Source of the DNA: Xenorhabdus ishibashii
GTDB taxonomy: Bacteria > Pseudomonadota > Gammaproteobacteria > Enterobacterales > Enterobacteriaceae
Assembly (NCBI RefSeq): GCF_002632755.1
Contig: NZ_NJAK01000001.1
Span: 3,230,669-3,294,668 of the forward strand
Direction: 5' to 3'
DNA length: 64,000 nt
In this document: positions 30,291 to 41,867 of the stretch, piece after piece
Layout of the letters: each line of letters begins with the position of its first letter
How positions within the stretch are numbered: the first letter of the stretch is position 1
Translations under genes and position numbers: made by a program
Notes under the pieces: model-generated
Told to the model about the DNA's origin: nothing
The model's database searches: none
The model's input: only the letters and a program-made list of their open reading frames with translations

Positions 30291-31553
30291 CTTCATCAAT
30301 AAAGAATTATAAAAGAGGTGAAATATGTTGGAAGGTGATAAAGATCTGATTTTGTCAGATAATGATTTAAATTTATCTGTTAAAAATGGTGCTGACATTA
30401 TTATTGGTCAAAAATTTTACCTTGATATAGGAATACCAAAAGGAAAAATATCTCAATCCCTTAATATAGAAATAAAGGATTCTAAGGGTTTTGAAAGTAT
30501 AAAGATAATTAAAAAAATTAATACCCAACAAAATAGTAAATCATATAATATGGTTATTTCATGTACTGTTAAAGGAAGCGGTTCAATAACGGCGGGAGAA
30601 GAAATACATTTTACACTCACAGGTATTGATAAGGTAATAAAATATTATGCAAGGGATTTGGTTAAAAGTTCAATCCAATTGAAGAAAAATAAAAGTATTT
30701 GTGCGACACCAAATAACAACGATATAGATGATAATGAGGAACATTATATAAGTTATGATACGATATTATTTGATGCTAATGGTCAATTACTTAAAAATAC
30801 TCCCATCAATATTTATTCTGAGATTAATGAGGATATAGAAAGAAACATCATAATTACTTCCAAACCTGATGGAGTAGGTCAAAAACACCAAATTATCAAA
30901 CCAACGAAATATGAGGGTAAAACTCAAATAATTATTAATAGTGATAAGGATGGAAAAGTAAATTTCCGTGTTTATCCAGTTATGGATACACCTGCTATTA
31001 TGGATTTAATCAGTCAAGTTGAAGGAGTTGCTGAATATCATTCTGGGCGCATATATATGATTTCTGTTATCCCACCCAGCAATGAAGACTCACTTAATCC
31101 GCCAGATATCCCTGAGCTAGAAGGAGATTCATTAGAAGGCGATGGACGCCAATTTTTTGAAGCAGAGATTGATTCCTATCCTAATGCATCCAGGACAGAT
31201 AATATTCTATTTTTCAACAAAAAAAAGAAAGATGGTTCTTTTGATCCAGAAGGGTTAATATTTCCAGTCCAAAAGATTTCCGATGTTTTGGGGGGTATGG
31301 ATTCAGAAGATTATAATTATACATTTTTGATCCGAAGAGACATTTTCCCATCTGGGAAAGACTCAATGCTTTATTATATAATAGCACCGGATTTTGGTAA
31401 TAGCATGTATTCAGATGTTCGAGATGTTACATATATAGGAAGTGAACTCACCACGCCTAATGATAGTGTCAAAAGAACATATAATATGCCTGTGATTTTC
31501 TCAAGTTTTGCTGATATAAAGCAAGATACTAAACTTGAACACTCTGATGATGC

Positions 31554-32808
31554 CAGGGCGGGATTCCACTTTGTATTAAGTTTAATCAAATATAAGCTGA
31601 CTACGGAATTCCGCTGACCACATTGCTCTTCGGCGTTTAGCGGCCTGACTGTCCTTTATACTGGTATTTTGTTTAATCACATTTAATGCAATTCGATTAA
31701 AAAGGGCCATTTGTGCCGCCCCATCAGGATCTTTCAGCGAGATTGCATCTTCCCGAAAAGTGACGTCCAAAACCCAGTGCAGCTCATTTTCCACCGACCA
31801 ATGCTTTCTTATTGCCGTGGCCGCTAGCTCCGCATCTAAAGGGAGTGAACTGACATACCAGCGTGAATCACGGTGAGGGGGGTGGCCTTTCACACTTCGT
31901 TCACTGACCACTTCGATAACCGATTGTATTGAAGGCCATTTTGCCTGAAATTCTTCTGACAACGTCGCACTAATTTGCATAACATGACGGAACTCCTCTC
32001 GTCCATGACCACTGCTTTTTTCTGTAAATTCAACAAGTTCATGACTTTCATAATGTGCAGCAAAATGGGATTTAACAAACTCAGCCAGACTTTTTTGATT
32101 ACCTTTGACACCCACAATAAAATCGCCGCCTCGTTGGGTAATTAACTCAAGGGTTTCTTTCTGACAATGCAGGGCATCCATCGTGACTACAGCCCCATCA
32201 AGCGCCAATAATTCAATGAGTTGCCTTGCGACTGGGCCTTCTTTCCCTTTACTTTCTGCGACCCGATGATATAGGGCAACACCGGACTCGACATCATAAG
32301 CACTGACCACATGGAGGGCTTCAAACAGGGTGCCTTTGCAAGTGCCTCTCATCGTTTTTCCGTCAATAGCGATAAGGCTTCTCCCTGCCTTGACCCGGCG
32401 CTGGTTGATCCAGTCATAAAAGGCTTCAACCAGTGCATCCTGCTCTATCATTTTGATAATATTAGCAATACAGTGACGACGAGGAATGCCATGAGTAAAG
32501 CGCGTATATTTTTTAAGCCACTCAATTTGTATCTCACCAAACTCTTGAATCGCTTTCCAGCCAGAAGCCCCGCATAACACGGCTGCAAAAGCCAAAAAAA
32601 TCACATCCATTAACTCATGCTTTTTATTGATATCAGAACGCGGGTCATCGATCTTACTGATAAAGTTAAAAATACTCATTATTACGATCGCTATTTTTAT
32701 GGAATAGCGTGATCTTATCGTTTTAATGAGAGAAAGAGCTATAAGAAGTTATATTCTGGTCTTTATTTAACCTAAATAGCCTTACTAAATATATGAGATC
32801 TCACCCTG
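31554..32808 (-). mobile_element. ISAs1-family element, copy 2 (1255 bp, inverted) in paralogue 4
   Basis: Same element and length as copy 1, opposite orientation. Ten-base target repeat TCTGATGATG at 31543-31552 and 32809-32818; one additional C (31553) lies between the left repeat and the terminal CAGGGCGG. Confidence 0.9.
31582..32679 (-). CDS. ISAs1-family transposase, 365 aa (copy 2)
   Basis: Protein identical to the copy at 27572-28669, so both insertions are recent or kept alike by conversion. Reads against the host gene. Confidence 0.93.
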   Translation of the reverse strand: MSIFNFISKIDDPRSDINKKHELMDVIFLAFAAVLCGASGWKAIQEFGEIQIEWLKKYTRFTHGIPRRHCIANIIKMIEQDALVEAFYDWINQRRVKAGRSLIAIDGKTMRGTCKGTLFEALHVVSAYDVESGVALYHRVAESKGKEGPVARQLIELLALDGAVVTMDALHCQKETLELITQRGGDFIVGVKGNQKSLAEFVKSHFAAHYESHELVEFTEKSSGHGREEFRHVMQISATLSEEFQAKWPSIQSVIEVVSERSVKGHPPHRDSRWYVSSLPLDAELAATAIRKHWSVENELHWVLDVTFREDAISLKDPDGAAQMALFNRIALNVIKQNTSIKDSQAAKRRRAMWSAEFRSQLIFD

Positions 32809-33236
32809 TCTGATGATGAAGAAAAACCAAACCATGAGGATATTACTCAAAGAGATGTATCTAATTATGCTGTAAGTGGATGTCAGTTATATGTAAAAAT
32901 TTTATGTACTAATGATGAAGATGATCTCTCTTATCCTCTCTGGGGTAAAGAAATATATTTAAGAATGTATGTTGAATCAGCGAATCAGAATTTTAATAAG
33001 GTATTTCCAGTTGTTGCTCCTCATATTCCAGATAAGCCAGGAGGAAAGTTGTCGACGGTCATTGTTAAAATTGATTCACCAGAACTTAATGATGTGAAAG
33101 GATATGTGACCGGAGGGGCAGGAAAGATCTACTTTGAATATTATATTATTGATTCAGTTACTCATGAAAAGATACATAGTAATTATTGGGAAAATGAAAT
33201 CATGACATCTGATTAACATTAACTAATTGTAATTAG

Positions 33237-33297
33237 GCTGTGTCTATATTAAAAATATCTAGCATAATATATAGATACAGCCTTTTTATTAATTATT
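33237..33297 (+). terminator. Terminator after island paralogue 4
   Basis: AGGCTGTGTCTATAT pairs with ATATAGATACAGCCT (one bulge), then TTTTTATT. It closes the island transcript before the thrS leader. Confidence 0.8.
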
Positions 33298-33340
33298 GCA
33301 GTTTCCAATTTACGTTAAATAATATATTTGTACGGAGGTA

Positions 33341-33372
33341 GTTAAAATAGCTTCTTACAGAGCTATTTTAAC
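33341..33372. repeat. 12-bp inverted repeat upstream of thrS
   Basis: GTTAAAATAGCT and AGCTATTTTAAC are perfectly complementary around an eight-base loop, about 190 bases before thrS. Not followed by T, so its role (RNA hairpin or protein site) is open. Confidence 0.55.
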
Positions 33373-33457
33373 GCACATTCTGTGTGATAGTATGTCGGGC
33401 GAGTTAGGGCAAATGTACCGGATGCTTTTGAAATTGAATCCTTAAATTTGTACACAT

Positions 33458-33543
33458 CTTGCGGAGTGAAGCAAGAATTTGTTTCTAACGTGCTGATTAA
33501 TAATAAGTTTGATTTGATGCAAGTGATCTTTCGTGCGGGTCAC
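33458..33543 (+). promoter_or_regulatory. thrS translational operator (tRNA-Thr mimic)
   Basis: Two hairpins precede thrS: CTTGC/GCAAG at 33458-33475 and GTGATC/GGTCAC at 33523-33543. The loop of the second is TTTCGTGCG and contains CGT, the threonine anticodon, 22 bases before the start codon, with AAGG between. This matches the layout of the E. coli thrS operator, where threonyl-tRNA synthetase binds an anticodon-arm mimic and blocks its own translation. Structure is by eye only. Confidence 0.65.
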
Positions 33544-33564
33544 CACTGTATATAAGGATTTTAA

Positions 33565-35493
33565 ATGCCTGTAATTACTCTTCCTGATGGTAGTCAACGT
33601 CAATTTGAGCATGCTGTTTCCGTAATGGATGTGGCTCGTGATATCGGTGCTGGTTTGGCAAAAGCATGTATCGCTGGCCGTGTTAATGGTGAATTAGTTG
33701 ATGCTTGTGAATTAATCGAGACCGATGCCAATCTTGCTATTATCACTAGCAAAAATGAAGAAGGTCTGGAAATTATCCGTCACTCATGTGCACATTTGTT
33801 GGGTCATGCAATTAAACAATTGTGGCCTGATACGAAAATGGCTATCGGTCCTGTTATTGACAATGGTTTCTACTATGACGTCGATTTAGAGCGCTCTTTG
33901 ACGCAGGAAGATATCGAGCTGCTTGAAAAACGTATGCTGGAACTTGCTAAAAAAGATTACGATGTCATCAAGAAAAGGGTTGACTGGCAAGAAGCGCGTG
34001 ACATATTTGCGGCTCGTGGTGAAGAGTATAAGATCCAAATTTTGGACGAAAATATTAGTCGTGATGACCGTCCAGGTCTGTATCACCATGAAGAATACGT
34101 TGATATGTGCCGTGGACCACATGTTCCTAACATGCGTTTCTGCCATCACTTCAAACTGCAAAAAGTTGCAGGTGCATATTGGCGTGGCAATAGTGACAAC
34201 AAAATGTTGCAGCGTATTTATGGTACAGCGTGGGCTGATAAGAAACAACTTAATGCCTATTTGCAGCGTTTGGAAGAAGCAGCAAAACGTGATCACCGTA
34301 AAATTGGTAAGCAGCTTGATTTATATCATATGCAGGAAGAAGCGCCAGGCATGGCGTTTTGGCATAATGATGGTTGGACAATTTTCCGTGAATTAGAAAC
34401 TTTCGTCCGCATGAAGCTCAAAGAGTACCAATATCAGGAAGTAAAAGGCCCATTTATGATGGACCGTATTCTGTGGGAAAAAACAGGGCATTGGGAAAAC
34501 TATAAAGAGAATATGTTCACAACTTCATCGGAAAACCGTGAATATTGTGTAAAACCGATGAACTGTCCAGGTCATGTTCAGATTTTTAACCAAGGATTGA
34601 AATCCTATCGTGATTTACCGTTACGTATGGCTGAGTTTGGTAGCTGTCATCGTAACGAACCATCTGGTGCTTTACATGGCTTGATGCGTGTACGTGGCTT
34701 TACTCAAGATGATGCACATATCTTTTGTACCGAAGATCAAATCCTTCAAGAAGTCAGCAGTTGTATAAAAATGATTTACGATGTGTACGGCACATTTGGC
34801 TTTGAGAAGATTGTTGTTAAATTATCAACTCGCCCAGAAAAGCGTATTGGTACGGAAAAACAGTGGGATGAAGCAGAAGCTGATCTTGCTGAAGCATTAA
34901 CCCGAAACGGTATTGAATTTGAATACCAGCCGGGCGAAGGGGCATTTTATGGCCCTAAAATTGAATTTACCCTATATGATTGTTTGGATCGTGCGTGGCA
35001 ATGTGGTACTGTGCAACTCGATTTTTCACTACCAGCACGCTTGAACGCGTCATATGTAGGTGAAAATAACGAACGTAAGATTCCTGTCATGATTCACCGC
35101 GCGGTTCTGGGATCGCTGGAGCGGTTTATCGGTATCCTGACAGAAGAGTATGCTGGGTTTTTCCCAACATGGTTGGCACCTCAGCAGGTCGTTGTTATGA
35201 ATATTACTGATGGCCAGTCAGATTATGTACAGGAATTGGTTAAAAAATTGCAAGATGCAGGCATTCGTGCAAAAGCAGACTTGAGAAACGAGAAGATTGG
35301 TTTTAAAATCCGTGAACACACTCTGCGTCGTGTGCCTTACATGCTTGTTTGTGGTGATAAAGAAGTCGAATCAGGAAAAGTATCCGTTCGTACTCGCCGC
35401 GGCAAAGATTTAGGTAGCATTGTTGTCAGCGAGTTTACAGAAAAACTGCTGACAGAAATACGCAGTCGTAATCTTCGTCAATTGGAGGAATAA
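33565..35493 (+). CDS. thrS: Threonyl-tRNA synthetase
   Basis: 642 residues, full length class II enzyme. N-terminal TGS domain (1-62), editing domain (about 63-224; [16 protein letters not shown] and later [11 protein letters not shown] hold the zinc-like HxxxH and Cys/His residues), catalytic core (about 243-534; [35 protein letters not shown] as motif 2, [15 protein letters not shown] as motif 3) and C-terminal anticodon-binding domain. The zinc ligands Cys/His/His are in place. Followed after three bases by infC. A broken second copy lies at 61181. Confidence 0.97.
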   Translation: MPVITLPDGSQRQFEHAVSVMDVARDIGAGLAKACIAGRVNGELVDACELIETDANLAIITSKNEEGLEIIRHSCAHLLGHAIKQLWPDTKMAIGPVIDNGFYYDVDLERSLTQEDIELLEKRMLELAKKDYDVIKKRVDWQEARDIFAARGEEYKIQILDENISRDDRPGLYHHEEYVDMCRGPHVPNMRFCHHFKLQKVAGAYWRGNSDNKMLQRIYGTAWADKKQLNAYLQRLEEAAKRDHRKIGKQLDLYHMQEEAPGMAFWHNDGWTIFRELETFVRMKLKEYQYQEVKGPFMMDRILWEKTGHWENYKENMFTTSSENREYCVKPMNCPGHVQIFNQGLKSYRDLPLRMAEFGSCHRNEPSGALHGLMRVRGFTQDDAHIFCTEDQILQEVSSCIKMIYDVYGTFGFEKIVVKLSTRPEKRIGTEKQWDEAEADLAEALTRNGIEFEYQPGEGAFYGPKIEFTLYDCLDRAWQCGTVQLDFSLPARLNASYVGENNERKIPVMIHRAVLGSLERFIGILTEEYAGFFPTWLAPQQVVVMNITDGQSDYVQELVKKLQDAGIRAKADLRNEKIGFKIREHTLRRVPYMLVCGDKEVESGKVSVRTRRGKDLGSIVVSEFTEKLLTEIRSRNLRQLEE

Positions 35494-35496
35494 GGT

Positions 35497-36036
35497 ATTA
35501 AAGGCGGAAAAAGAATTCAACCGGCGCGCCCAAATCGCATTAATGAAGAGATTCGCGCCTCTGAAGTTCGTTTAACTGGATTAGATGGCGAACAGATTGG
35601 TATTGTCAGTCTGAGAGAAGCTCTTGAGAAAGCTGAGGAAGCTGGTGTTGATTTAGTTGAAATCAGCCCAAATGCCGAACCGCCGGTTTGTCGTATTATG
35701 GATTACGGCAAGTTCCTCTATGAGAAGAGTAAATCAGTCAAAGAACAGAAAAAGAAACAAAAGGTTATTCAGGTTAAGGAAATTAAATTCCGTCCTGGTA
35801 CAGATGAAGGCGACTATCAGGTCAAACTACGCAACCTGATTCGTTTTCTGGAAGATGGCGATAAAGCTAAAATCACCCTGCGTTTCCGTGGGCGTGAAAT
35901 GGCACACCAACAGATTGGTATTGAGATGCTTACTCGTATCCGTGACGATCTGAGTGAACTGGCTGTGGTCGAATCCTTCCCTTCGAAGGTTGAAGGCCGC
36001 CAGATGATCATGGTGCTCGCTCCTAAGAAGAAATAG
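35497..36036 (+). CDS. infC: Translation initiation factor IF-3 (AUU start)
   Basis: 179 codons. The frame opens at ATT 35497, three bases after the thrS stop and behind AGGAATAAGG, and reads (M)[18 protein letters not shown], matching the N-terminus of enterobacterial IF-3. An ATG start would only occur at 35698, far inside the N-terminal domain. AUU initiation is the known basis of IF-3 autoregulation: IF-3 rejects its own non-standard start when abundant. N- and C-domains, with the basic linker KEQKKKQK, are complete. Confidence 0.95.
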   Translation: MKGGKRIQPARPNRINEEIRASEVRLTGLDGEQIGIVSLREALEKAEEAGVDLVEISPNAEPPVCRIMDYGKFLYEKSKSVKEQKKKQKVIQVKEIKFRPGTDEGDYQVKLRNLIRFLEDGDKAKITLRFRGREMAHQQIGIEMLTRIRDDLSELAVVESFPSKVEGRQMIMVLAPKKK

Positions 36037-36055
36037 TCAGGCAAACAAGTAATAG

Positions 36056-36328
<273 letters not shown>

Positions 36329-36361
36329 GCAATTTTTTAGATTAGAACTCAGAGACGATAG

Positions 36362-36727
<366 letters not shown>

Positions 36728-36737
36728 GTCAGGTTAG

Positions 36738-36764
36738 AAGAGGGAGCTTGCTCCCTCTTTTACT
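36738..36764 (+). terminator. Terminator after rplT
   Basis: AAGAGGGAGC, TT loop, GCTCCCTCTT, then TTACTTTTT. Separates the ribosomal genes from the pheMST unit at least in part. Confidence 0.85.
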
Positions 36765-36837
36765 TTTTCCCAAAATATGGCTTACTATTGATTAAATGAT
36801 GAGTGCCGAAAAGGATATAGGAGAAAGCACAAAAATG

Positions 36838-36882
36838 ATGAAATTAGCCTTTTTTCGTTTCTTTTTTTACTTTAGCGCCTGA
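36838..36882 (+). CDS. pheM: pheST operon leader peptide PheM
   Basis: Fourteen residues, MKLAFFRFFFYFSA, with six Phe of which five lie in FFRFFF(Y)F, the same RFFFYFS core as the E. coli leader. Another ATG directly before (36835) would add one residue. Lies behind GGAGAAAG. Ribosome pausing at Phe codons when charged tRNA-Phe is scarce would relieve the attenuator downstream. Confidence 0.9.
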   Translation: MKLAFFRFFFYFSA

Positions 36883-36928
36883 AATCAGGGGGCTTCGCGC
36901 GTAAGAAAAGAAACGAAAAATAGCGCTT

Positions 36929-36959
36929 GAGCCTCCAGTACGGAGGCTTTTTTATTTTT
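36929..36959 (+). terminator. pheST attenuator terminator
   Basis: GCCTCC, AGTAC loop, GGAGGC and a T run, 49 bases after the PheM stop. Competing pairing with upstream sequence (CAGGGGGCTTCGCGC region) is plausible but was not computed. Confidence 0.8.
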
Positions 36960-36992
36960 ATGGACTCATGAATAGATAACATGAGGACATAG

Positions 36993-38021
<1,029 letters not shown>

Positions 38022-38035
38022 GGCGGGTATATCTC

Positions 38036-40423
38036 ATGAAATTCAGTGAACTCTGGTTACGCGAGTGGGCAAACCCAGCCATTAATAGTGAAGCATTGTC
38101 TGATCAAATCACCATGGCTGGCTTGGAAGTTGATGGTGTTGAAAAAGTGGCAGGTCAATTCCACGGTGTAATTGTTGGTGAAGTTGTTGAATGTGGACAA
38201 CATCCAAATGCAGATAAATTACGTGTCACAAAAGTTAATGTCGGCGGCGAACGTCTGCTGGATATTGTTTGTGGTGCACCTAATTGTCGTCAAGGACTTC
38301 GTGTTGCTGTTGCTACAATCGGTGCTGTGCTACCGGGTGATTTTAAAATTAAACCGGCAAAATTGCGTGGAGAGCCGTCAGAAGGCATGTTGTGTTCGTT
38401 TTCCGAACTAGGTATTGCTGACGATCAGGATGGCATTATTGAACTGCCAGCAGATGCGCCAATTGGTATTGATCTGCGTGATTACATGAAATTAGATGAT
38501 AACGCGATCGAAATCAGCATTACACCAAACCGTGCTGACTGCCTGAGCATCATGGGAGTTGCCCGTGACGTTGCGGTTATTAATAAATTGTCCATGACTG
38601 AGCCGAGAATCGAAGCCGTTAAGCCGACGACAGATGCAACATTCCCTATTCGCGTTGATGCTCCTGAAGCGTGTCCACGTTATATGGGACGTGTAATTAA
38701 GAACGTCAACGTCAAGGCGACTACTCCATTGTGGATGCGTGAAAAACTGCGTCGTGGCGGCGTTCGTTCTATTGATCCGGTTGTTGATATCACCAACTAT
38801 GTTTTACTCGAATTAGGCCAACCATTGCATGCGTTCGATTTAGAACGTTTAAATGGTTCAATTATTGTTCGCTTCGCTGAGCAAGGTGAGAAACTCACTC
38901 TGCTGGATGGTAATGAAATAGAACTTTCTGCTGAAACACTTGTTATTTCTGATGAAAAACAAGCGCTTGCTATGGCTGGCATTTTTGGCGGAGAATATTC
39001 TGGTGTTAATGCTGAAACTCAGCATATCATGCTGGAATGCGCATTTTTTGCACCATTGGCAATTGCCGGTCGTGCGCGCCGTTATGGTTTGCATACCGAT
39101 GCTTCCCACCGTTTTGAACGCGGTGTTGATCCACAGCTTCAGTATAAAGCGATGGAATATGCCACTCAGTTGTTGGTCGACATTTGTGGTGGGGAAGCCG
39201 GAGAAATCGTTGATGTTGCTAGTGAATCTCATTTACCAAAACCAGCAACGATTACGCTTAATCGCAATAAATTAGATCGCTTGATTGGTCATCATATTAC
39301 TGATGAACAAGTCACAGATATTCTGGTGCGTTTAGGCTGTCAGGTAACCATCCAGAATGGTAGTTGGCAAGCTGTTGCACCTAGCTGGCGCTTTGATATG
39401 CAAATCGAGGAAGATCTTGTTGAAGAGGTCGCCCGTATTTACGGTTATAACAACATTCCTGACGTACCTGTGCGTGCAGATCTGATGATGACTTCACATC
39501 GTGAAGCTGATTTGCCATTGAAACGGGTTAAAACAATGCTGGTGGACAGGGGTTATCAGGAAGCGATTACTTACAGCTTCGTTGATCCTAAGGTTCAGAA
39601 ATATCTTCACCCACAGGAAGAAGCGTTGCTCTTGCCTAATCCGATTTCGGCGGATATGTCTGCAATGCGTTTGTCCTTGTTGACAGGATTATTGGTCACT
39701 GTCGCCTATAACCAAAACCGTCAACAAAACCGTGTTCGTTTATTCGAAACTGGGTTGCGTTTTGTGCCGGATGCAAATGCGGAACATGGAATTCGTCAGG
39801 AATTAATGCTTGGTGGTGTTATTGCAGGAAACCGGTTCGAAGAGCACTGGTCGATTGAAAAACAAGCAGTTGATTTCTTTGATTTGAAGGGTGATTTAGA
39901 ATCTGTTTTAGAACTGACAGGTAAACTATCTAAGATTTCCTTTAAAGCAGAAGAACATCCTGCTTTACATCCTGGGCAAAGTGCAGGGATTTATCTGGGA
40001 AATAATTACATTGGTTATATCGGTGTTGTTCATCCAGAACTGGAGCGTAAACTTGACTTAAACGGCCGTACCGTGGTATTCGAGTTATTATGGACTGGTC
40101 TGGTAGACCGCGTGATCCCTGAAATGAAGGAAGTTTCTCGCTTCCCATCTAACCGCCGCGATATCGCCATCGTTGTGCCTGAAAATGTAGCCGCAGAAGA
40201 TGTTCTGGCTGAATGTAAGAAAGTTGGCGTAAATCATATAGTTGGCATAAACTTGTTTGACGTGTATTGTGGTAAAGGTGTCGCGGAAGGCTACAAAAGT
40301 CTTGCTATTAGCTTAATCTTGCAGGATACCATGCGTACACTGGAAGAAGAAGAAATTGCTGCGACTGTCAACAAATGCGTTGCTGCATTAGAACAGCGAT
40401 TCCAAGCATCCTTGAGGGACTGA
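38036..40423 (+). CDS. pheT: Phenylalanyl-tRNA synthetase beta subunit
   Basis: 795 residues, the usual length. N-terminal EMAP-type tRNA-binding domain (about 39-148), B3/B4 editing domain (about 210-390), B5 domain (about 400-475), the inactive synthetase-like core and a C-terminal ferredoxin-like anticodon-binding domain (about 700-795: [14 protein letters not shown]). Forms the alpha2beta2 enzyme with PheS and hydrolyses Tyr-tRNA-Phe. Confidence 0.97.
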   Translation: MKFSELWLREWANPAINSEALSDQITMAGLEVDGVEKVAGQFHGVIVGEVVECGQHPNADKLRVTKVNVGGERLLDIVCGAPNCRQGLRVAVATIGAVLPGDFKIKPAKLRGEPSEGMLCSFSELGIADDQDGIIELPADAPIGIDLRDYMKLDDNAIEISITPNRADCLSIMGVARDVAVINKLSMTEPRIEAVKPTTDATFPIRVDAPEACPRYMGRVIKNVNVKATTPLWMREKLRRGGVRSIDPVVDITNYVLLELGQPLHAFDLERLNGSIIVRFAEQGEKLTLLDGNEIELSAETLVISDEKQALAMAGIFGGEYSGVNAETQHIMLECAFFAPLAIAGRARRYGLHTDASHRFERGVDPQLQYKAMEYATQLLVDICGGEAGEIVDVASESHLPKPATITLNRNKLDRLIGHHITDEQVTDILVRLGCQVTIQNGSWQAVAPSWRFDMQIEEDLVEEVARIYGYNNIPDVPVRADLMMTSHREADLPLKRVKTMLVDRGYQEAITYSFVDPKVQKYLHPQEEALLLPNPISADMSAMRLSLLTGLLVTVAYNQNRQQNRVRLFETGLRFVPDANAEHGIRQELMLGGVIAGNRFEEHWSIEKQAVDFFDLKGDLESVLELTGKLSKISFKAEEHPALHPGQSAGIYLGNNYIGYIGVVHPELERKLDLNGRTVVFELLWTGLVDRVIPEMKEVSRFPSNRRDIAIVVPENVAAEDVLAECKKVGVNHIVGINLFDVYCGKGVAEGYKSLAISLILQDTMRTLEEEEIAATVNKCVAALEQRFQASLRD

Positions 40424-40427
40424 ACTT

Positions 40428-40724
40428 ATGGCGCTTACTAAAGCTGAAATGTCAGAAAATCTGTTTGAAAAACTGGGTATTAGCAAGCGTGACGCTAAAG
40501 ATCTGGTAGAAATGTTCTTTGAAGAAGTTCGTCGTTCTTTGGAGAATGGGGAGCAAGTGAAATTATCTGGATTCGGCAACTTTGATTTACGAGACAAAAA
40601 TCAACGTCCAGGCCGTAATCCAAAAACAGGTGAAGATATTCCGATTACGGCTCGCCGTGTTGTCACTTTTCGCCCTGGCCAAAAACTGAAAAACCGAGTG
40701 GAAAAAGCATTACCCAAAGAATAA
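40428..40724 (+). CDS. ihfA: Integration host factor alpha subunit
   Basis: 98 residues of the HU/IHF family: [20 protein letters not shown], the DNA-intercalating arm [20 protein letters not shown] and [12 protein letters not shown]. Four bases after pheT, as in E. coli, so part of the same transcript. Confidence 0.97.
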   Translation: MALTKAEMSENLFEKLGISKRDAKDLVEMFFEEVRRSLENGEQVKLSGFGNFDLRDKNQRPGRNPKTGEDIPITARRVVTFRPGQKLKNRVEKALPKE

Positions 40725-40730
40725 ATATAT

Positions 40731-40757
40731 AAAAAGGCCGCATTTTGCGGTCTTTTT
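40731..40757 (+). terminator. Terminator after ihfA
   Basis: AAAGGCCGC, ATTTT loop, GCGGTCTTT with further T. Ends the phe-ihfA transcript. Confidence 0.85.
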
Positions 40758-40808
40758 CTTATCTTCTATCTTTATTGTGCTCAGCGGAAAGAGCACTTAT
40801 TTTTTAAC

Positions 40809-41816
40809 ATGGCCTCACACATGCGCTCTGTTTATGAGTTGATCACCTACCAGAGAAAACGTAACCATCGGGTGATGGCGGTTTTATCTGTTCTATTCGT
40901 TATTCTGTTCATTTTGTCACTATGCGCTGGTGAAATCTGGTTTTGGCCTGATCAGTGGTTATCGGAGCCTGCGCGGTTGTTTATTTGGCAGTTGAGGTTG
41001 CCCAGAGCGATTGCAGTAATCGTGGTTGGCGCGAGCTTAGCTCTGTCAGGAGCAATTATGCAGGCGTTGTTTGAGAATCCATTGGCAGAACCAGGATTGC
41101 TTGGGATCAGTAATGGTGCCGGTGTTGTAGTGGTGTTTTTAATCCTTATCTTTCATGGTATTGCGCCATTATGGTTGTTAAGTGTGGGAGCGGTACTTGG
41201 GGCATTTTTCATGACGGCTATTTTGCTGGTTTTTTCCAGAAAACAGCAAGTGACTAATACCCGTCTGTTATTGATTGGTGTTGCTTTCGGGGTGATCTTT
41301 GGCGCTTTAATGACATGGATGGTTTATTTCAGTACCAGCTTAGATCTCCGCCAATTAATGTATTGGATGATGGGAAGTTTCAGTGGAATTGATTGGCGCC
41401 AAAAATGGCTGTTTGTTGTATTGCTTCCCGCTATCTTATGGTTAAGCAGCAAAGGCAATATCTTGAATTATCTCTCTCTTGGAGAGTTACAGGCTCGGCA
41501 ACTGGGGGTGTCCCACCATAAATGGCGTAATGTGTTTGTATCGGTAATCGGGTTATTAGTTGGTTTGAGCGTTGCCCTTGCGGGAGCGATCAGTTTTATC
41601 GGTTTGGTTATCCCCCATATTTTAAGATTGATTGGCTTAACTGATCATAAGGCATTACTTCCGGCTTGTGCGTTGGCGGGAAGCAGTGGTTTGCTGCTGG
41701 CAGATTTAGTTTCTCGCCTGTCATTATCTCATGCCGAAGTGCCGATAGGGGTTGTCACGGTAACCTTAGGATCTCCAATTTTTATATGGCTTTTATTAAG
41801 AACGCGTCATTATTAA
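40809..41816 (+). CDS. btuC: Vitamin B12 ABC transporter permease BtuC
   Basis: 335 residues with about ten membrane segments, FecCD-type permease: [35 protein letters not shown] and the ATPase-coupling region [15 protein letters not shown]. The ATG at 40821 (MRSVYEL) may be the real start, giving 331 residues closer to the usual BtuC length. Imports cobalamin handed over by BtuF. The usual neighbour btuE (peroxidase) is absent; btuD follows after 51 bases. Confidence 0.92.
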   Translation: MASHMRSVYELITYQRKRNHRVMAVLSVLFVILFILSLCAGEIWFWPDQWLSEPARLFIWQLRLPRAIAVIVVGASLALSGAIMQALFENPLAEPGLLGISNGAGVVVVFLILIFHGIAPLWLLSVGAVLGAFFMTAILLVFSRKQQVTNTRLLLIGVAFGVIFGALMTWMVYFSTSLDLRQLMYWMMGSFSGIDWRQKWLFVVLLPAILWLSSKGNILNYLSLGELQARQLGVSHHKWRNVFVSVIGLLVGLSVALAGAISFIGLVIPHILRLIGLTDHKALLPACALAGSSGLLLADLVSRLSLSHAEVPIGVVTVTLGSPIFIWLLLRTRHY

Positions 41817-41867
41817 GAAATCCCGTTTTTGCATTGTTAATGCAGATAAGGAGATGAGGGGAATAAC

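Larger units (their letters stand above)
30325..33216 (+). pseudogene. Island paralogue 4, split by an inverted ISAs1 (541 codons when rejoined)
   Basis: Starts after AGAGGTGAAAT. Pieces 30325-31552 and 32819-33216 join in frame (HSDD/EEKPNHED) to 1626 bases without a stop. It starts like paralogue 2 (NGADIIIGQKFYL against DGSDIIIGQSVYL), then has module D (SDKDGKVNFRVYP), module E (FEAEIDSYPNASRTDNILFF) and module F after the insertion (GGAGKIYFEYYIIDSVTHEK). Its tail (EIMTSD) is acidic but has no Cys, unlike the other three. As it stands the first part is closed by a stop inside the IS. Confidence 0.85.

Noticed and set aside
27443..32808. Composite transposon carrying paralogue 3 between two ISAs1 copies
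   Set aside because: Each ISAs1 has its own matching ten-base target repeat and each interrupts a different host gene, so they inserted one by one.
17678..33216. Array called as invasin/intimin inverse autotransporters
   Set aside because: Only one module is Big_1-like; there is no signal peptide, LysM or beta-barrel domain in any of the four.
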